From: Nansenia antarctica
Taxonomy: Eukaryota; Chordata; Actinopteri; Argentiniformes; Microstomatidae
Direction of reading: 5' to 3'
NCBI GenBank assembly: GCA_963989245.1
Contig: CAXDII010000050.1
Location: 62,001-126,000, forward strand
Length of the DNA stretch: 64,000 nt
Shown here: positions 39,199 to 47,900 of the stretch, one piece after another
Layout of the letters: each line of letters opens with the position of its first letter
Numbering within the stretch: the stretch's first letter is position 1
Position numbers and translations under genes: made by a program
Notes under the pieces: model-generated
Database searches by the model: none
Seen by the model: only the letters and a program-made list of their open reading frames with translations
What the model was told of the DNA's origin: nothing

Positions 39199-39740
39199 TT
39201 GTCAAAAGAGACTCCGAAAACGAAACGTTGATCACTTTTGAGCAAAAGGCTGCACACACGCAATTCAAGTTGCTCTGATTGTCATTTAGAGTTACATTAT
39301 AGGATTATTCAACAACAAGTCAAAATGTGCTCGTGAAAGGCAGAAAACAACACTTTGATAGTTTGATATAACTTGAGAACGAATGCAAAAAACAGTCCAC
39401 TCTAAGAACAGGCCGCTTGGACACTTTCAGAACAGCTCTGTTAATGACTGAAAACAGCTCTCGAAGAGATTGTCAAAAGAGACTCCGAAAACGAAACGTT
39501 GATCACTTTTGAGCAAAAGGCTGCACACACGCAATTCAAGTTGCTCTGATTGTCATTTAGAGTTACATTATAGGATTATTCAACAACAAGTCAAAATGTG
39601 CTCGTGAAAGGCAGAAAACAACACTTTGATAGTTTGATATAACTTGAGAACGAATGCAAAAAACAGTCCACTCTAAGAACAGGCCGCTTGGACACTTTCA
39701 GAACAGCTCTGTTAATGACTGAAAACAGCTCTCGAAGAGA

Positions 39741-40000
39741 TTGTCAAAAGAGACTCCGAAAACGAAACGTTGATCACTTTTGAGCAAAAGGCTGCACACA
39801 CGCAATTCAAGTTGCTCTGATTGTCATTTAGAGTTACATTATAGGAGCATTCAGCAACAAGTCAAAATGTGCTCCAGAAAAGCATAAAACAACACTGATA
39901 GAACTTGAGAACGAATGCAAAAACAGTCCACTCTCAGAACAGGCCGCTTGGACACTTTCAGAACAGCTCTGTTAATGACTGAAAACAGCTCTCGAAGAGA
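39741..40000 (+). repeat. Type B monomer 9 (260 bp, GCATAAAAC subtype)
   Basis: It is followed by a 272-bp C unit. The next unit has CTCCG on its left but GAGTAAC on its right, which looks like a recombinant of types A and D. Confidence 0.95.
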
Positions 40001-42824
40001 TTGTCAAAAGAGACTCTGAAAACGAAACGTTGATTACTTTTGAGCAAAAGGCTGCACACACGCAATTCAAGTTGCTCTGATTGTCATTTAGAGTAACATT
40101 ATAGGATTATTCAACAACAAGTCAAAATGTGCTCGTGAAAGGCAGAAAACAACACTTTGATAGTTTGATATAACTTGAGAACGAATGCAAAAAAACAGTC
40201 CACTCTAAGAACAGGCCGCTTGGACACTTTCAGAACAGCTCTGTTAATGACTGAAAACAGCTCTCGAAGAGATTGTCAAAAGAGACTCCGAAAACGAAAC
40301 GTTGATCACTTTTGAGCAAAAGGCTGCACACACGCAATTCAAGTTGCTCTGATTGTCATTTAGAGTAACATTATAGGATTATTCAACAACAAGTCAAAAT
40401 GTGCTCGTGAAAGGCAGAAAACAACACTTTGATAGTTTGATATAACTTGAGAACGAATGCAAAAAACAGTCCACTCTAAGAACAGGCCGCTTGGACACTT
40501 TCAGAACAGCTCTGTTAATGACTGAAAACAGCTCTCGAAGAGATTGTCAAAAGAGACTCCGAAAACGAAACGTTGATCACTTTTGAGCAAAAGGCTGCAC
40601 ACACGCAATTCAAGTTGCTCTGATTGTCATTTAGAGTTACATTATAGGATTATTCAACAACAAGTCAAAATGTGCTCGTGAAAGGCAGAAAACAACACTT
40701 TGATAGTTTGATATAACTTGAGAACGAATGCAAAAAACAGTCCACTCTAAGAACAGGCCGCTTGGACACTTTCAGAACAGCTCTGTTAATGACTGAAAAC
40801 AGCTCTCGAAGAGATTGTCAAAAGAGACTCCGAAAACGAAACGTTGATCACTTTTGAGCAAAAGGCTGCACACACGCAATTCAAGTTGCTCTGATTGTCA
40901 TTTAGAGTTACATTATAGGATTATTCAACAACAAGTCAAAATGTGCTCGTGAAAGGCAGAAAACAACACTTTGATAGTTTGATATAACTTGAGAACGAAT
41001 GCAAAAAACAGTCCACTCTAAGAACAGGCCGCTTGGACACTTTCAGAACAGCTCTGTTAATGACTGAAAACAGCTCTCGAAGAGATTGTCAAAAGAGACT
41101 CCGAAAACGAAACGTTGATCACTTTTGAGCAAAAGGCTGCACACACGCAATTCAAGTTGCTCTGATTGTCATTTAGAGTTACATTATAGGATTATTCAAC
41201 AACAAGTCAAAATGTGCTCGGGAAAGGCAGAAAACAACACTTTGATAGTTTGATATAACTTGAGAACGAATGCAAAAAACAGTCCACTCTCAGAACAGGC
41301 CGCTTGGACACTTTCAGAACAGCTCTGTTAATGACTGAAAACAGCTCTCGAAGAGATTGTCAAAAGAGACTCCGAAAACGAAACGTTGATCACTTTTGAG
41401 CAAAAGGCTGCACACACGCAATTCAAGTTGCTCTGATTGTCATTTAGAGTTACATTATAGGATTATTCAACAACAAGTCAAAATGTGCTCGTGAAAGGCA
41501 GAAAACAACACTTTGATAGTTTGATATAACTTGAGAACGAATGCAAAAAACAGTCCACTCTAAGAACAGGCCGCTTGGACACTTTCAGAACAGCTCTGTT
41601 AATGACTGAAAACAGCTCTCGAAGAGATTGTCAAAAGAGACTCCGAAAACGAAACGTTGATCACTTTTGAGCAAAAGGCTGCACACACGCAATTCAAGTT
41701 GCTCTGATTGTCATTTAGAGTTACATTATAGGATTATTCAACAACAAGTCAAAATGTGCTCGTGAAAGGCAGAAAACAACACTTTGATAGTTTGATATAA
41801 CTTGAGAACGAATGCAAAAAACAGTCCACTCTAAGAACAGGCCGCTTGGACACTTTCAGAACAGCTCTGTTAATGACTGAAAACAGCTCTCGAAGAGATT
41901 GTCAAAAGAGACTCCGAAAACGAAACGTTGATCACTTTTGAGCAAAAGGCTGCACACACGCAATTCAAGTTGCTCTGATTGTCATTTAGAGTTACATTAT
42001 AGGATTATTCAACAACAAGTCAAAATGTGCTCGTGAAAGGCAGAAAACAACACTTTGATAGTTTGATATAACTTGAGAACGAATGCAAAAAACAGTCCAC
42101 TCTAAGAACAGGCCGCTTGGACACTTTCAGAACAGCTCTGTTAATGACTGAAAACAGCTCTCGAAGAGATTGTCAAAAGAGACTCCGAAAACGAAACGTT
42201 GATCACTTTTGAGCAAAAGGCTGCACACACGCAATTCAAGTTGCTCTGATTGTCATTTAGAGTTACATTATAGGATTATTCAACAACAAGTCAAAATGTG
42301 CTCGTGAAAGGCAGAAAACAACACTTTGATAGTTTGATATAACTTGAGAACGAATGCAAAAAACAGTCCACTCTAAGAACAGGCCGCTTGGACACTTTCA
42401 GAACAGCTCTGTTAATGACTGAAAACAGCTCTCGAAGAGATTGTCAAAAGAGACTCCGAAAACGAAACGTTGATCACTTTTGAGCAAAAGGCTGCACACA
42501 CGCAATTCAAGTTGCTCTGATTGTCATTTAGAGTTACATTATAGGATTATTCAACAACAAGTCAAAATGTGCTCGTGAAAGGCAGAAAACAACACTTTGA
42601 TAGTTTGATATAACTTGAGAACGAATGCAAAAAACAGTCCACTCTAAGAACAGGCCGCTTGGACACTTTCAGAACAGCTCTGTTAATGACTGAAAACAGC
42701 TCTCGAAGAGATTGTCAAAAGAGACTCCGAAAACGAAACGTTGATCACTTTTGAGCAAAAGGCTGCACACACGCAATTCAAGTTGCTCTGATTGTCATTT
42801 AGAGTTACATTATAGGATTATTCA

Positions 42825-42832
42825 ACAACAAG
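42825..42832. repeat. Target-site duplication, left copy
   Basis: ACAACAAG directly abuts the left terminus CAGGG. In an uninterrupted monomer this octamer occurs once at this place, within TTCAACAACAAGTC. Confidence 0.97.
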
Positions 42833-42847
42833 CAGGGTTCGAGTTAT
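42833..42847 (+). repeat. Left terminal inverted repeat of the hAT element
   Basis: CAGGGTTCGAGTTAT is perfectly complementary to 44453-44467. The match breaks at the next base (G at the left, A at the right in the same orientation). Confidence 0.97.
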
Positions 42848-42848
42848 G

Positions 42849-42907
42849 TGGGAGCCAATGGGAGCTGAGCTCCCATAGAGATGGTCTGAGGCTCTCTGAG
42901 CTCCCAT
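42849..42907. repeat. Subterminal short repeats, including a palindrome
   Basis: The core TGGGAGC appears near the left end in both orientations: TGGGAGCC at 42849, ATGGGAGCT at 42858, AGCTCCCAT at 42868 and AGCTCCCAT again at 42899. The two central copies form a near-perfect palindrome with one base between the 9-bp arms (42858-42876). Subterminal repeats of this kind are known transposase-binding sites in hAT elements. That role is inferred here. Confidence 0.75.
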
Positions 42908-42928
42908 GAAGGCAGTAAAATCAAAAAT

Positions 42929-42939
42929 CTGTGGGGGTC
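42929..42939 (+). repeat. Subterminal inverted repeat, left copy
   Basis: CTGTGGGGGTC lies 96 bp in from the left end. Its exact reverse complement lies at 44432-44442, so the two element ends share a second inverted block inside the terminal repeats. Confidence 0.8.
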
Positions 42940-43009
42940 GCTAATAATACATTACCACAACTATTATTTGATCAAAATGTCAATGTAATGAATATTATTT
43001 AATTTATAT

Positions 43010-43017
43010 TATAAATA
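43010..43017 (+). promoter_or_regulatory. Candidate TATA box of the transposase gene
   Basis: TATAAATA sits in a very AT-rich stretch (about 42985-43030), about 320 bp upstream of the first ATG of the reading frame. It would put a transcription start near 43040 and leave a long 5' leader. This is sequence match only, and AT-richness makes chance matches likely. Confidence 0.35.
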
Positions 43018-43153
43018 TTGTAAAATAAACACGTTTTTCAAAAGAACTACGCGCACCATTAATCTCCTGTGAATGACAGTATGCCTTTGACTGCCTGCAC
43101 TTCACCACCAAGACACCATGGGGCGCAGTAGAATATTGTGCAACAGCAAAAGG

Positions 43154-43212
43154 TTGATTAATCAGCTGTGCGGTAAACCGTTGGAACACACAGTGCACAG
43201 CTGATTAATCAA
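43154..43212. repeat. Perfect 18-bp inverted repeat with 23-nt loop
   Basis: The left arm 43154-43171 (TTGATTAATCAGCTGTGC) and right arm 43195-43212 are perfectly complementary. The 23-nt loop is 43172-43194. The arms contain TTGATTAATCA, itself nearly palindromic. The structure lies upstream of the coding start. It could be a protein-binding site, a leader hairpin, or the ends of a tiny nested element. No duplication of target sequence flanks it. Confidence 0.85.
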
Positions 43213-43217
43213 TTAAA

Positions 43218-43222
43218 CCAAT
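43218..43222 (+). promoter_or_regulatory. Candidate CCAAT box
   Basis: AAACCAATAGAG lies 116 bp upstream of the ATG at 43338. It offers an alternative, closer promoter without a TATA box. The evidence is a short motif and its position only. Confidence 0.3.
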
Positions 43223-43337
43223 AGAGTGAGACACCAGTTGCCTTTCAGGAAGTAGTGAGATCGTGCACCTAGCCTATTATTGAGAAGCAAACATTCATTC
43301 ATTAGCTATACAGGAGTATATACATACAGTAGCTACC

Positions 43338-43496
43338 ATGCCGCCCAAAAAAAGGCCACTGCTGCCGACCGGGTCATCAAGCCTAGAAAATGTCGGGTTT
43401 TTATCAAAGAAACCTGCTATGACACCTAACGTTAGCCCTGCTGCTACTACTGTTACTACTACTGCTGCTACTACTGAGGACTCTGCTACCTACTGA
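43338..43496 (+). pseudogene. Probable remnant of the first coding exon of a hAT transposase (52 codons)
   Basis: The ATG has A at -3 (CTACCATGC), a good context for animal translation. The product starts MPPKKRPLLPTG, with a basic stretch like a nuclear localisation signal. A Ser/Leu/Lys segment follows, then a Thr/Ala-rich tail encoded by ACT and GCT triplets (about 43438-43477). It stops at TGA 43494-43496, inside the first unit of a 23-bp minisatellite. A short basic start followed by low-complexity sequence suits the N terminus of a transposase whose body has been deleted. No zinc finger or catalytic residues are present. It is shorter than the usual annotation cut-off. Assignment rests on context (hAT ends, downstream intron), not on recognised homology. 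Confidence 0.5.
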
Positions 43497-43623
43497 AAAC
43501 AGACCACTCAGCCTACTGAAAACAGACCACTCAGCCTACTGAAAACAGACCACTCAGCCTACTGAAAACAGACCACTCAGCCTACTGAAAACAGACCACT
43601 CAGCCTACTGAAAACAGACCACT
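43490..43623 (+). repeat. Minisatellite of 23-bp units (5 full plus a 19-bp partial)
   Basis: Units start at 43490, 43513, 43536, 43559, 43582 and 43605. Each begins CTACTGAAAACAGACCACT and ends CAGC, except the last, which stops after 19 bp. The copies are identical. As 23 is not a multiple of three, expansion shifts the frame, and the first unit already carries the stop of the preceding reading frame. Identity between units points to recent expansion. Confidence 0.97.
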
Positions 43624-43647
43624 TTGGTCTATCTTGTCTCCGTAAAG

Positions 43648-43987
43648 GTAAGGTGGCTTTTACTTTTTACTAACCTAGTGTACTAACCTAATGTATTTTT
43701 CGCTCCTTCTGTATAGCAAAAATAACAAAATTATTGGCCGAGATACATGTGTGACTATCGCTTTTATAGCTGTTGTTTCATGTGGGGCTGTTGATGTGGT
43801 GAAATTAGTAGCCTGCAGCTGTAGCGTCAGGATATGTTGGGATTTGAGGATGAGGATGATGTTTCTGTACCGGTACCGTTTTTAAAGTATCGATTTGTCA
43901 CCGGTATCGAATAAAACCCAAACTGTACCCAACCCTAACTATATGTTTACATGCCAACTAATTAGCTAATTCATTTCTTTCATTTAG
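43648..43987 (+). other. Predicted intron (340 bp) of the element's gene
   Basis: The donor AAAG|GTAAGG (GT at 43648-43649) is a strong match to the U2-type consensus. The acceptor TTCATTTCTTTCATTTAG ends at 43987 after a pyrimidine-rich run. ACTAAT at 43957-43962 is a plausible branch point, about 25 nt upstream. A 64-codon frame at 43691-43885 lies wholly inside the intron and looks non-coding. Splicing is predicted, not shown. Confidence 0.6.
43867..43938. repeat. Possible fragment of another dispersed transposon within the intron
   Basis: The segment begins with the palindrome GTACCGGTAC (43867-43876) and contains TATCGAT, CCGGTATCG and AAACCCAAAC. It ends GTACCCAACCCTAA. On the minus strand it reads AGGGTTGGGTAC then TTTGGGTTTTAT, with GATACCGGT further in. 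From memory this resembles the end of a non-autonomous DNA transposon dispersed in teleost genomes. I saw no matching second end or target duplication, so it would be a fragment. The family assignment is uncertain. Confidence 0.35.
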
Positions 43988-43998
43988 AGCTGAGGGGA

Positions 43999-44090
43999 GC
44001 AACAGAGAGACGGACAACAGGACAGCAACAGAGAGACAGACAACAGGACAGCAACAGAGAGACAGACAACAGGACAGTAACAGAGAGACA
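43999..44090 (+). repeat. Minisatellite of 26-bp units (about 3.5 copies)
   Basis: Units start at 43999, 44025, 44051 and 44077 (the last partial). Each begins GCAACAGAGAGAC and ends ACAACAGGACA. The fourth starts GTAAC and decays into CAACGGGAGAGG. It lies at the start of the predicted last exon. Purine-rich GA/CA repeats of this kind can act as splicing enhancers, which is speculation here. A 60-codon minus-strand frame (43980-44162) is only the complement of this repeat. Confidence 0.93.
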
Positions 44091-44179
44091 ACGGGAGAGG
44101 AGAGCAATAGAGACAGAACTGAATGCACTGAACCTTTTTTTTATTCTTTGCATTATTAACACTGTTGTGTTATTGTGTT

Positions 44180-44185
44180 ATTAAA
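44180..44185 (+). terminator. Poly(A) signal ATTAAA with downstream GU-rich element
   Basis: ATTAAA, the second most common animal poly(A) signal, is followed about 30 nt later by the run GAGTGGTGTGTGTGTG (44216-44231), which fits a GU-rich downstream element. Cleavage would fall near 44200-44215. This gives the element's gene skeleton a normal 3' end on the + strand. Confidence 0.6.
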
Positions 44186-44257
44186 GTGTTTAAGTGTTTT
44201 ATGGTAAAGCATTATGAGTGGTGTGTGTGTGCAGGGTGCTCGTGAGTTGTATATTTT

Positions 44258-44292
44258 GGGGAGGGGGGAGGCTTGTGTATGGGGGCGGGGGG
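44258..44292 (+). other. G-rich tract with quadruplex potential
   Basis: Four G-runs of four or more lie here: 44258-44261, 44263-44268, 44281-44285 and 44287-44292. The loops are A, a 12-nt stretch and C. A long central loop makes a stable quadruplex less certain. It lies just after the predicted transcript end, where G-rich sequence can help termination (inferred). Confidence 0.4.
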
Positions 44293-44431
44293 TCCTCACA
44301 CAAAGGAGTAGCCTAGGGCCACTGACCACCTTAATCCGCTACTGCCTATAGCTAATTAAAACTTGTAAGTCCCATCGCTGTGTGGGCATGATTCGCGCGT
44401 GCATGAGAACATTTCGCACTGTTATTTTGGA
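44293..44431. other. 3' non-coding region of the transposon
   Basis: Between the G-rich tract and the right subterminal repeat I see only unique non-coding sequence. It includes TAGCCTAGGGCCACTG and CACCTTAATCCGC, with no reading frame or clear repeat. It is presumably part of the transposon right end needed for transposition, by analogy with other hAT elements. Confidence 0.5.
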
Positions 44432-44442
44432 GACCCCCACAG
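44432..44442 (-). repeat. Subterminal inverted repeat, right copy
   Basis: GACCCCCACAG is the reverse complement of 42929-42939. It starts 25 bp in from the right end, so spacing from the terminus differs between ends. Asymmetric ends are common in hAT elements. Confidence 0.8.
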
Positions 44443-44452
44443 AGTTCAGCTT

Positions 44453-44467
44453 ATAACTCGAACCCTG
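44453..44467 (-). repeat. Right terminal inverted repeat of the hAT element
   Basis: ATAACTCGAACCCTG is the perfect reverse complement of the left terminus. It ends exactly at the duplicated octamer. Confidence 0.97.
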
Positions 44468-44475
44468 ACAACAAG
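44468..44475. repeat. Target-site duplication, right copy
   Basis: ACAACAAG directly follows the right terminus CCCTG and is identical to the left copy. It is followed by TCAAAATGTGCTCG of the satellite. Confidence 0.97.
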
Positions 44476-44625
44476 TCAAAATGTGCTCGTGAAAGGCAGA
44501 AAACAACACTTTGATAGTTTGATATAACTTGAGAACGAATGCAAAAAACAGTCCACTCTAAGAACAGGCCGCTTGGACACTTTCAGAACAGCTCTGTTAA
44601 TGACTGAAAACAGCTCTCGAAGAGA

Positions 44626-44885
44626 TTGTCAAAAGAGACTCCGAAAATGAAACGTTGATCACTTTTGAGCAAAAGGCTGCACACACGCAATTCAAGTTGC
44701 TCTGATTGTCATTTAGAGTTACATTATAGGAGCATTCAGCAACAAGTCAAAATGTGCTCCAGAAAAGCAGAAAACAACACTGATAGAACTTGAGAACGAA
44801 TGCAAAAACAGTCCACTCTCAGAACAGGCCGCTTGGACACTTTCAGAACAGCTCTGTTAATGACTGAAAACAGCTCTCGAAGAGA
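44626..44885 (+). repeat. Type B monomer 10 (260 bp, GCAGAAAAC subtype)
   Basis: This is the unit immediately after the transposon-split monomer. It has a private GAAAATGAAACG change (C to T). It is followed by a 272-bp C unit and a D unit. Confidence 0.95.
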
Positions 44886-47800
44886 TTGTCAAAAGAGACT
44901 CTGAAAACGAAACGTTGATTACTTTTGAGCAAAAGGCTGCACACACGCAATTCAAGTTGCTCTGATTGTCATTTAGAGTAACATTATAGGATTATTCAAC
45001 AACAAGTCAAAATGTGCTCGTGAAAGGCAGAAAACAACACTTTGATAGTTTGATATAACTTGAGAACGAATGCAAAAAAACAGTCCACTCTAAGAACAGG
45101 CCGCTTGGACACTTTCAGAACAGCTCTGTTAATGACTGAAAACAGCTCTCGAAGAGATTGTCAAAAGAGACTCTGAAAACGAAACGTTGATCACTTTTGA
45201 GCAAAAGGCTGCACACACGCAATTCAAGTTGCTCTGATTGTCATTTAGAGTAACATTATAGGATTATTCAACAACAAGTCAAAATGTGCTCGTGAAAGGC
45301 AGAAAACAACACTTTGATAGTTTGATATAACTTGAGAACGAATGCAAAAAACAGTCCACTCTAAGAACAGGCCGCTTGGACACTTTCAGAACAGCTCTGT
45401 TAATGACTGAAAACAGCTCTCGAAGAGATTGTCAAAAGAGACTCCGAAAACGAAACGTTGATCACTTTTGAGCAAAAGGCTGCACACACGCAATTCAAGT
45501 TGCTCTGATTGTCATTTAGAGTTACATTATAGGATTATTCAACAACAAGTCAAAATGTGCTCGTGAAAGGCAGAAAACAACACTTTGATAGTTTGATATA
45601 ACTTGAGAACGAATGCAAAAAACAGTCCACTCTAAGAACAGGCCGCTTGGACACTTTCAGAACAGCTCTGTTAATGACTGAAAACAGCTCTCGAAGAGAT
45701 TGTCAAAAGAGACTCCGAAAACGAAACGTTGATCACTTTTGAGCAAAAGGCTGCACACACGCAATTCAAGTTGCTCTGATTGTCATTTAGAGTTACATTA
45801 TAGGATTATTCAACAACAAGTCAAAATGTGCTCGTGAAAGGCAGAAAACAACACTTTGATAGTTTGATATAACTTGAGAACGAATGCAAAAAACAGTCCA
45901 CTCTAAGAACAGGCCGCTTGGACACTTTCAGAACAGCTCTGTTAATGACTGAAAACAGCTCTCGAAGAGATTGTCAAAAGAGACTCCGAAAACGAAACGT
46001 TGATCACTTTTGAGCAAAAGGCTGCACACACGCAATTCAAGTTGCTCTGATTGTCATTTAGAGTTACATTATAGGATTATTCAACAACAAGTCAAAATGT
46101 GCTCGTGAAAGGCAGAAAACAACACTTTGATAGTTTGATATAACTTGAGAACGAATGCAAAAAAACAGTCCACTCTAAGAACAGGCCGCTTGGACACTTT
46201 CAGAACAGCTCTGTTAATGACTGAAAACAGCTCTCGAAGAGATTGTCAAAAGAGACTCTGAAAACGAAACGTTGATCACTTTTGAGCAAAAGGCTGCACA
46301 CACGCAATTCAAGTTGCTCTGATTGTCATTTAGAGTAACATTATAGGATTATTCAACAACAAGTCAAAATGTGCTCGTGAAAGGCAGAAAACAACACTTT
46401 GATAGTTTGATATAACTTGAGAACGAATGCAAAAAACAGTCCACTCTAAGAACAGGCCGCTTGGACACTTTCAGAACAGCTCTGTTAATGACTGAAAACA
46501 GCTCTCGAAGAGATTGTCAAAAGAGACTCCGAAAACGAAACGTTGATCACTTTTGAGCAAAAGGCTGCACACACGCAATTCAAGTTGCTCTGATTGTCAT
46601 TTAGAGTTACATTATAGGATTATTCAACAACAAGTCAAAATGTGCTCGTGAAAGGCAGAAAACAACACTTTGATAGTTTGATATAACTTGAGAACGAATG
46701 CAAAAAACAGTCCACTCTAAGAACAGGCCGCTTGGACACTTTCAGAACAGCTCTGTTAATGACTGAAAACAGCTCTCGAAGAGATTGTTAAAAGAGACTC
46801 CGAAAACGAAACGTTGATCACTTTTGAGCAAAAGGCTGCACACACGCAATTCAAGTTGCTCTGATTGTCATTTAGAGTTACATTATAGGATTATTCAACA
46901 ACAAGTCAAAATGTGCTCGTGAAAGGCAGAAAACAACACTTTGATAGTTTGATATAACTTGAGAACGAATGCAAAAAACAGTCCACTCTAAGAACAGGCC
47001 GCTTGGACACTTTCAGAACAGCTCTGTTAATGACTGAAAACAGCTCTCGAAGAGATTGTCAAAAGAGACTCCGAAAACGAAACGTTGATCACTTTTGAGC
47101 AAAAGGCTGCACACACGCAATTCAAGTTGCTCTGATTGTCATTTAGAGTTACATTATAGGATTATTCAACAACAAGTCAAAATGTGCTCGTGAAAGGCAG
47201 AAAACAACACTTTGATAGTTTGATATAACTTGAGAACGAATGCAAAAAACAGTCCACTCTAAGAACAGGCCGCTTGGACACTTTCAGAACAGCTCTGTTA
47301 ATGACTGAAAACAGCTCTCGAAGAGATTGTCAAAAGAGACTCCGAAAACGAAACGTTGATCACTTTTGAGCAAAAGGCTGCACACACGCAATTCAAGTTG
47401 CTCTGATTGTCATTTAGAGTTACATTATAGGATTATTCAACAACAAGTCAAAATGTGCTCGTGAAAGGCAGAAAACAACACTTTGATAGTTTGATATAAC
47501 TTGAGAACGAATGCAAAAAAACAGTCCACTCTAAGAACAGGCCGCTTGGACACTTTCAGAACAGCTCTGTTAATGACTGAAAACAGCTCTCGAAGAGATT
47601 GTCAAAAGAGACTCTGAAAACGAAACGTTGATCACTTTTGAGCAAAAGGCTGCACACACGCAATTCAAGTTGCTCTGATTGTCATTTAGAGTAACATTAT
47701 AGGATTATTCAACAACAAGTCAAAATGTGCTCGTGAAAGGCAGAAAACAACACTTTGATAGTTTGATATAACTTGAGAACGAATGCAAAAAACAGTCCAC

Positions 47801-47900
47801 TCTAAGAACAGGCCGCTTGGACACTTTCAGAACAGCTCTGTTAATGACTGAAAACAGCTCTCGAAGAGATTGTCAAAAGAGACTCCGAAAACGAAACGTT
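44886..47900 (+). repeat. Series of seven-A units each followed by a type D unit
   Basis: Seven-A runs follow ATGC at 45073, 46158 and 47514, spaced 1,085 and 1,356 bp (4 and 5 monomers plus 1 bp). Each is followed by a D unit (CTCTGAAAACG with GATCAC and GAGTAAC). The first seven-A unit is of type C. The other two are otherwise type A, so the marker pair has spread without the B unit. Confidence 0.88.

Larger units (their letters stand above)
33300..39200 (+). repeat. Short-period higher-order series of indel-marked monomers
   Basis: Seven-A units (272 bp, at about 33430, 34510, 35325, 36140, 36685, 37490 and 38575), 2-bp-deleted units (34870, 35682, 37037) and 3-bp-deleted units (33788, 37849, 38931) alternate at spacings of 2 to 5 monomers. 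Offsets of 812, 1,082 and 1,355 bp recur. This is a locally re-duplicated block with smaller steps than elsewhere in the array. Confidence 0.88.
1..42832 (+). repeat. Satellite array, left block (158 complete monomers plus part of one)
   Basis: This is a head-to-tail tandem array with no spacer between units. Taking TTGTCAAAAGAGACTC as the unit start, the first units begin at 1, 272, 543 and 814, giving a 271-bp period. The block holds 149 units of the 271-bp class (with small indels) and 9 units of the 260-bp class. These lengths, with ten +1, four -3 and three -2 variants, sum exactly to 42,711 bp. The final 121 bp (42712-42832) is the left part of a monomer split by a transposon. Identity between units is very high: long runs match the consensus with scattered single-base changes. 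There are stops in all frames and no reading frame of 60 codons or more. I do not recognise the family by name. Its size suits a nucleosome-scale or longer vertebrate satellite. Function is unknown. Confidence 0.99.
42940..43337. other. 5' non-coding region of the transposon
   Basis: This stretch between the subterminal repeats and the first ATG is AT-rich to about 43030. It then holds the 18-bp hairpin, the CCAAT motif and no convincing coding sequence. A 64-codon minus-strand frame (43004-43198) has no recognisable features, and part of it reads through one arm of the hairpin. I treat it as chance. Confidence 0.6.
42833..44467 (+). mobile_element. Non-autonomous hAT-superfamily DNA transposon (1,635 bp)
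   Basis: The element has 15-bp perfect terminal inverted repeats (CAGGGTTCGAGTTAT at the left, its reverse complement at the right) and is flanked by an identical 8-bp duplication, ACAACAAG. CAGGG-type ends with 8-bp duplications are standard for hAT transposons. Inside are subterminal repeats, a hairpin, and a gene skeleton: 5' region, short coding start, 340-bp intron, last exon and poly(A) signal. No RNase H-like transposase, BED finger or hAT dimerisation domain is seen, and autonomous hAT elements are usually longer (about 2.5-5 kb). I therefore read it as an internal-deletion derivative mobilised in trans. Orientation is set by the gene skeleton. I cannot name the family. Confidence 0.93.
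42712..44625 (+). repeat. Type A monomer split by the transposon
   Basis: The left part is 42712-42832 (121 bp) and the right part, counting the duplicated target once, is 44476-44625 (150 bp). The sum is exactly 271 bp with consensus sequence, so the insertion removed nothing. Confidence 0.97.

Noticed and set aside
1..42832. CRISPR-like regular spacing
   Set aside because: The period is 271 bp and the whole unit is conserved. There are no short repeats with unique spacers, and the context is eukaryotic.
43004..43198. 64-codon minus-strand reading frame
   Set aside because: It has no recognisable domain, overlaps an AT-rich stretch and one arm of the hairpin, and runs against the gene skeleton of the element. 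Likely chance.
43691..43885. 64-codon plus-strand reading frame, rich in hydrophobic residues
   Set aside because: It lies wholly inside the predicted 340-bp intron and ends in a suspected repeat fragment. It has no known motif. Not supported as a gene.
43980..44162. 60-codon minus-strand frame rich in Leu, Ser and Cys
   Set aside because: It is the reverse complement of the 26-bp minisatellite. Its low-complexity repeat composition comes from the DNA repeat.
42833..44467. piggyBac or Tc1/mariner identity for the transposon
   Set aside because: piggyBac duplicates TTAA and mariner duplicates TA. This insertion has an 8-bp duplication with CAGGG ends, which fits hAT.
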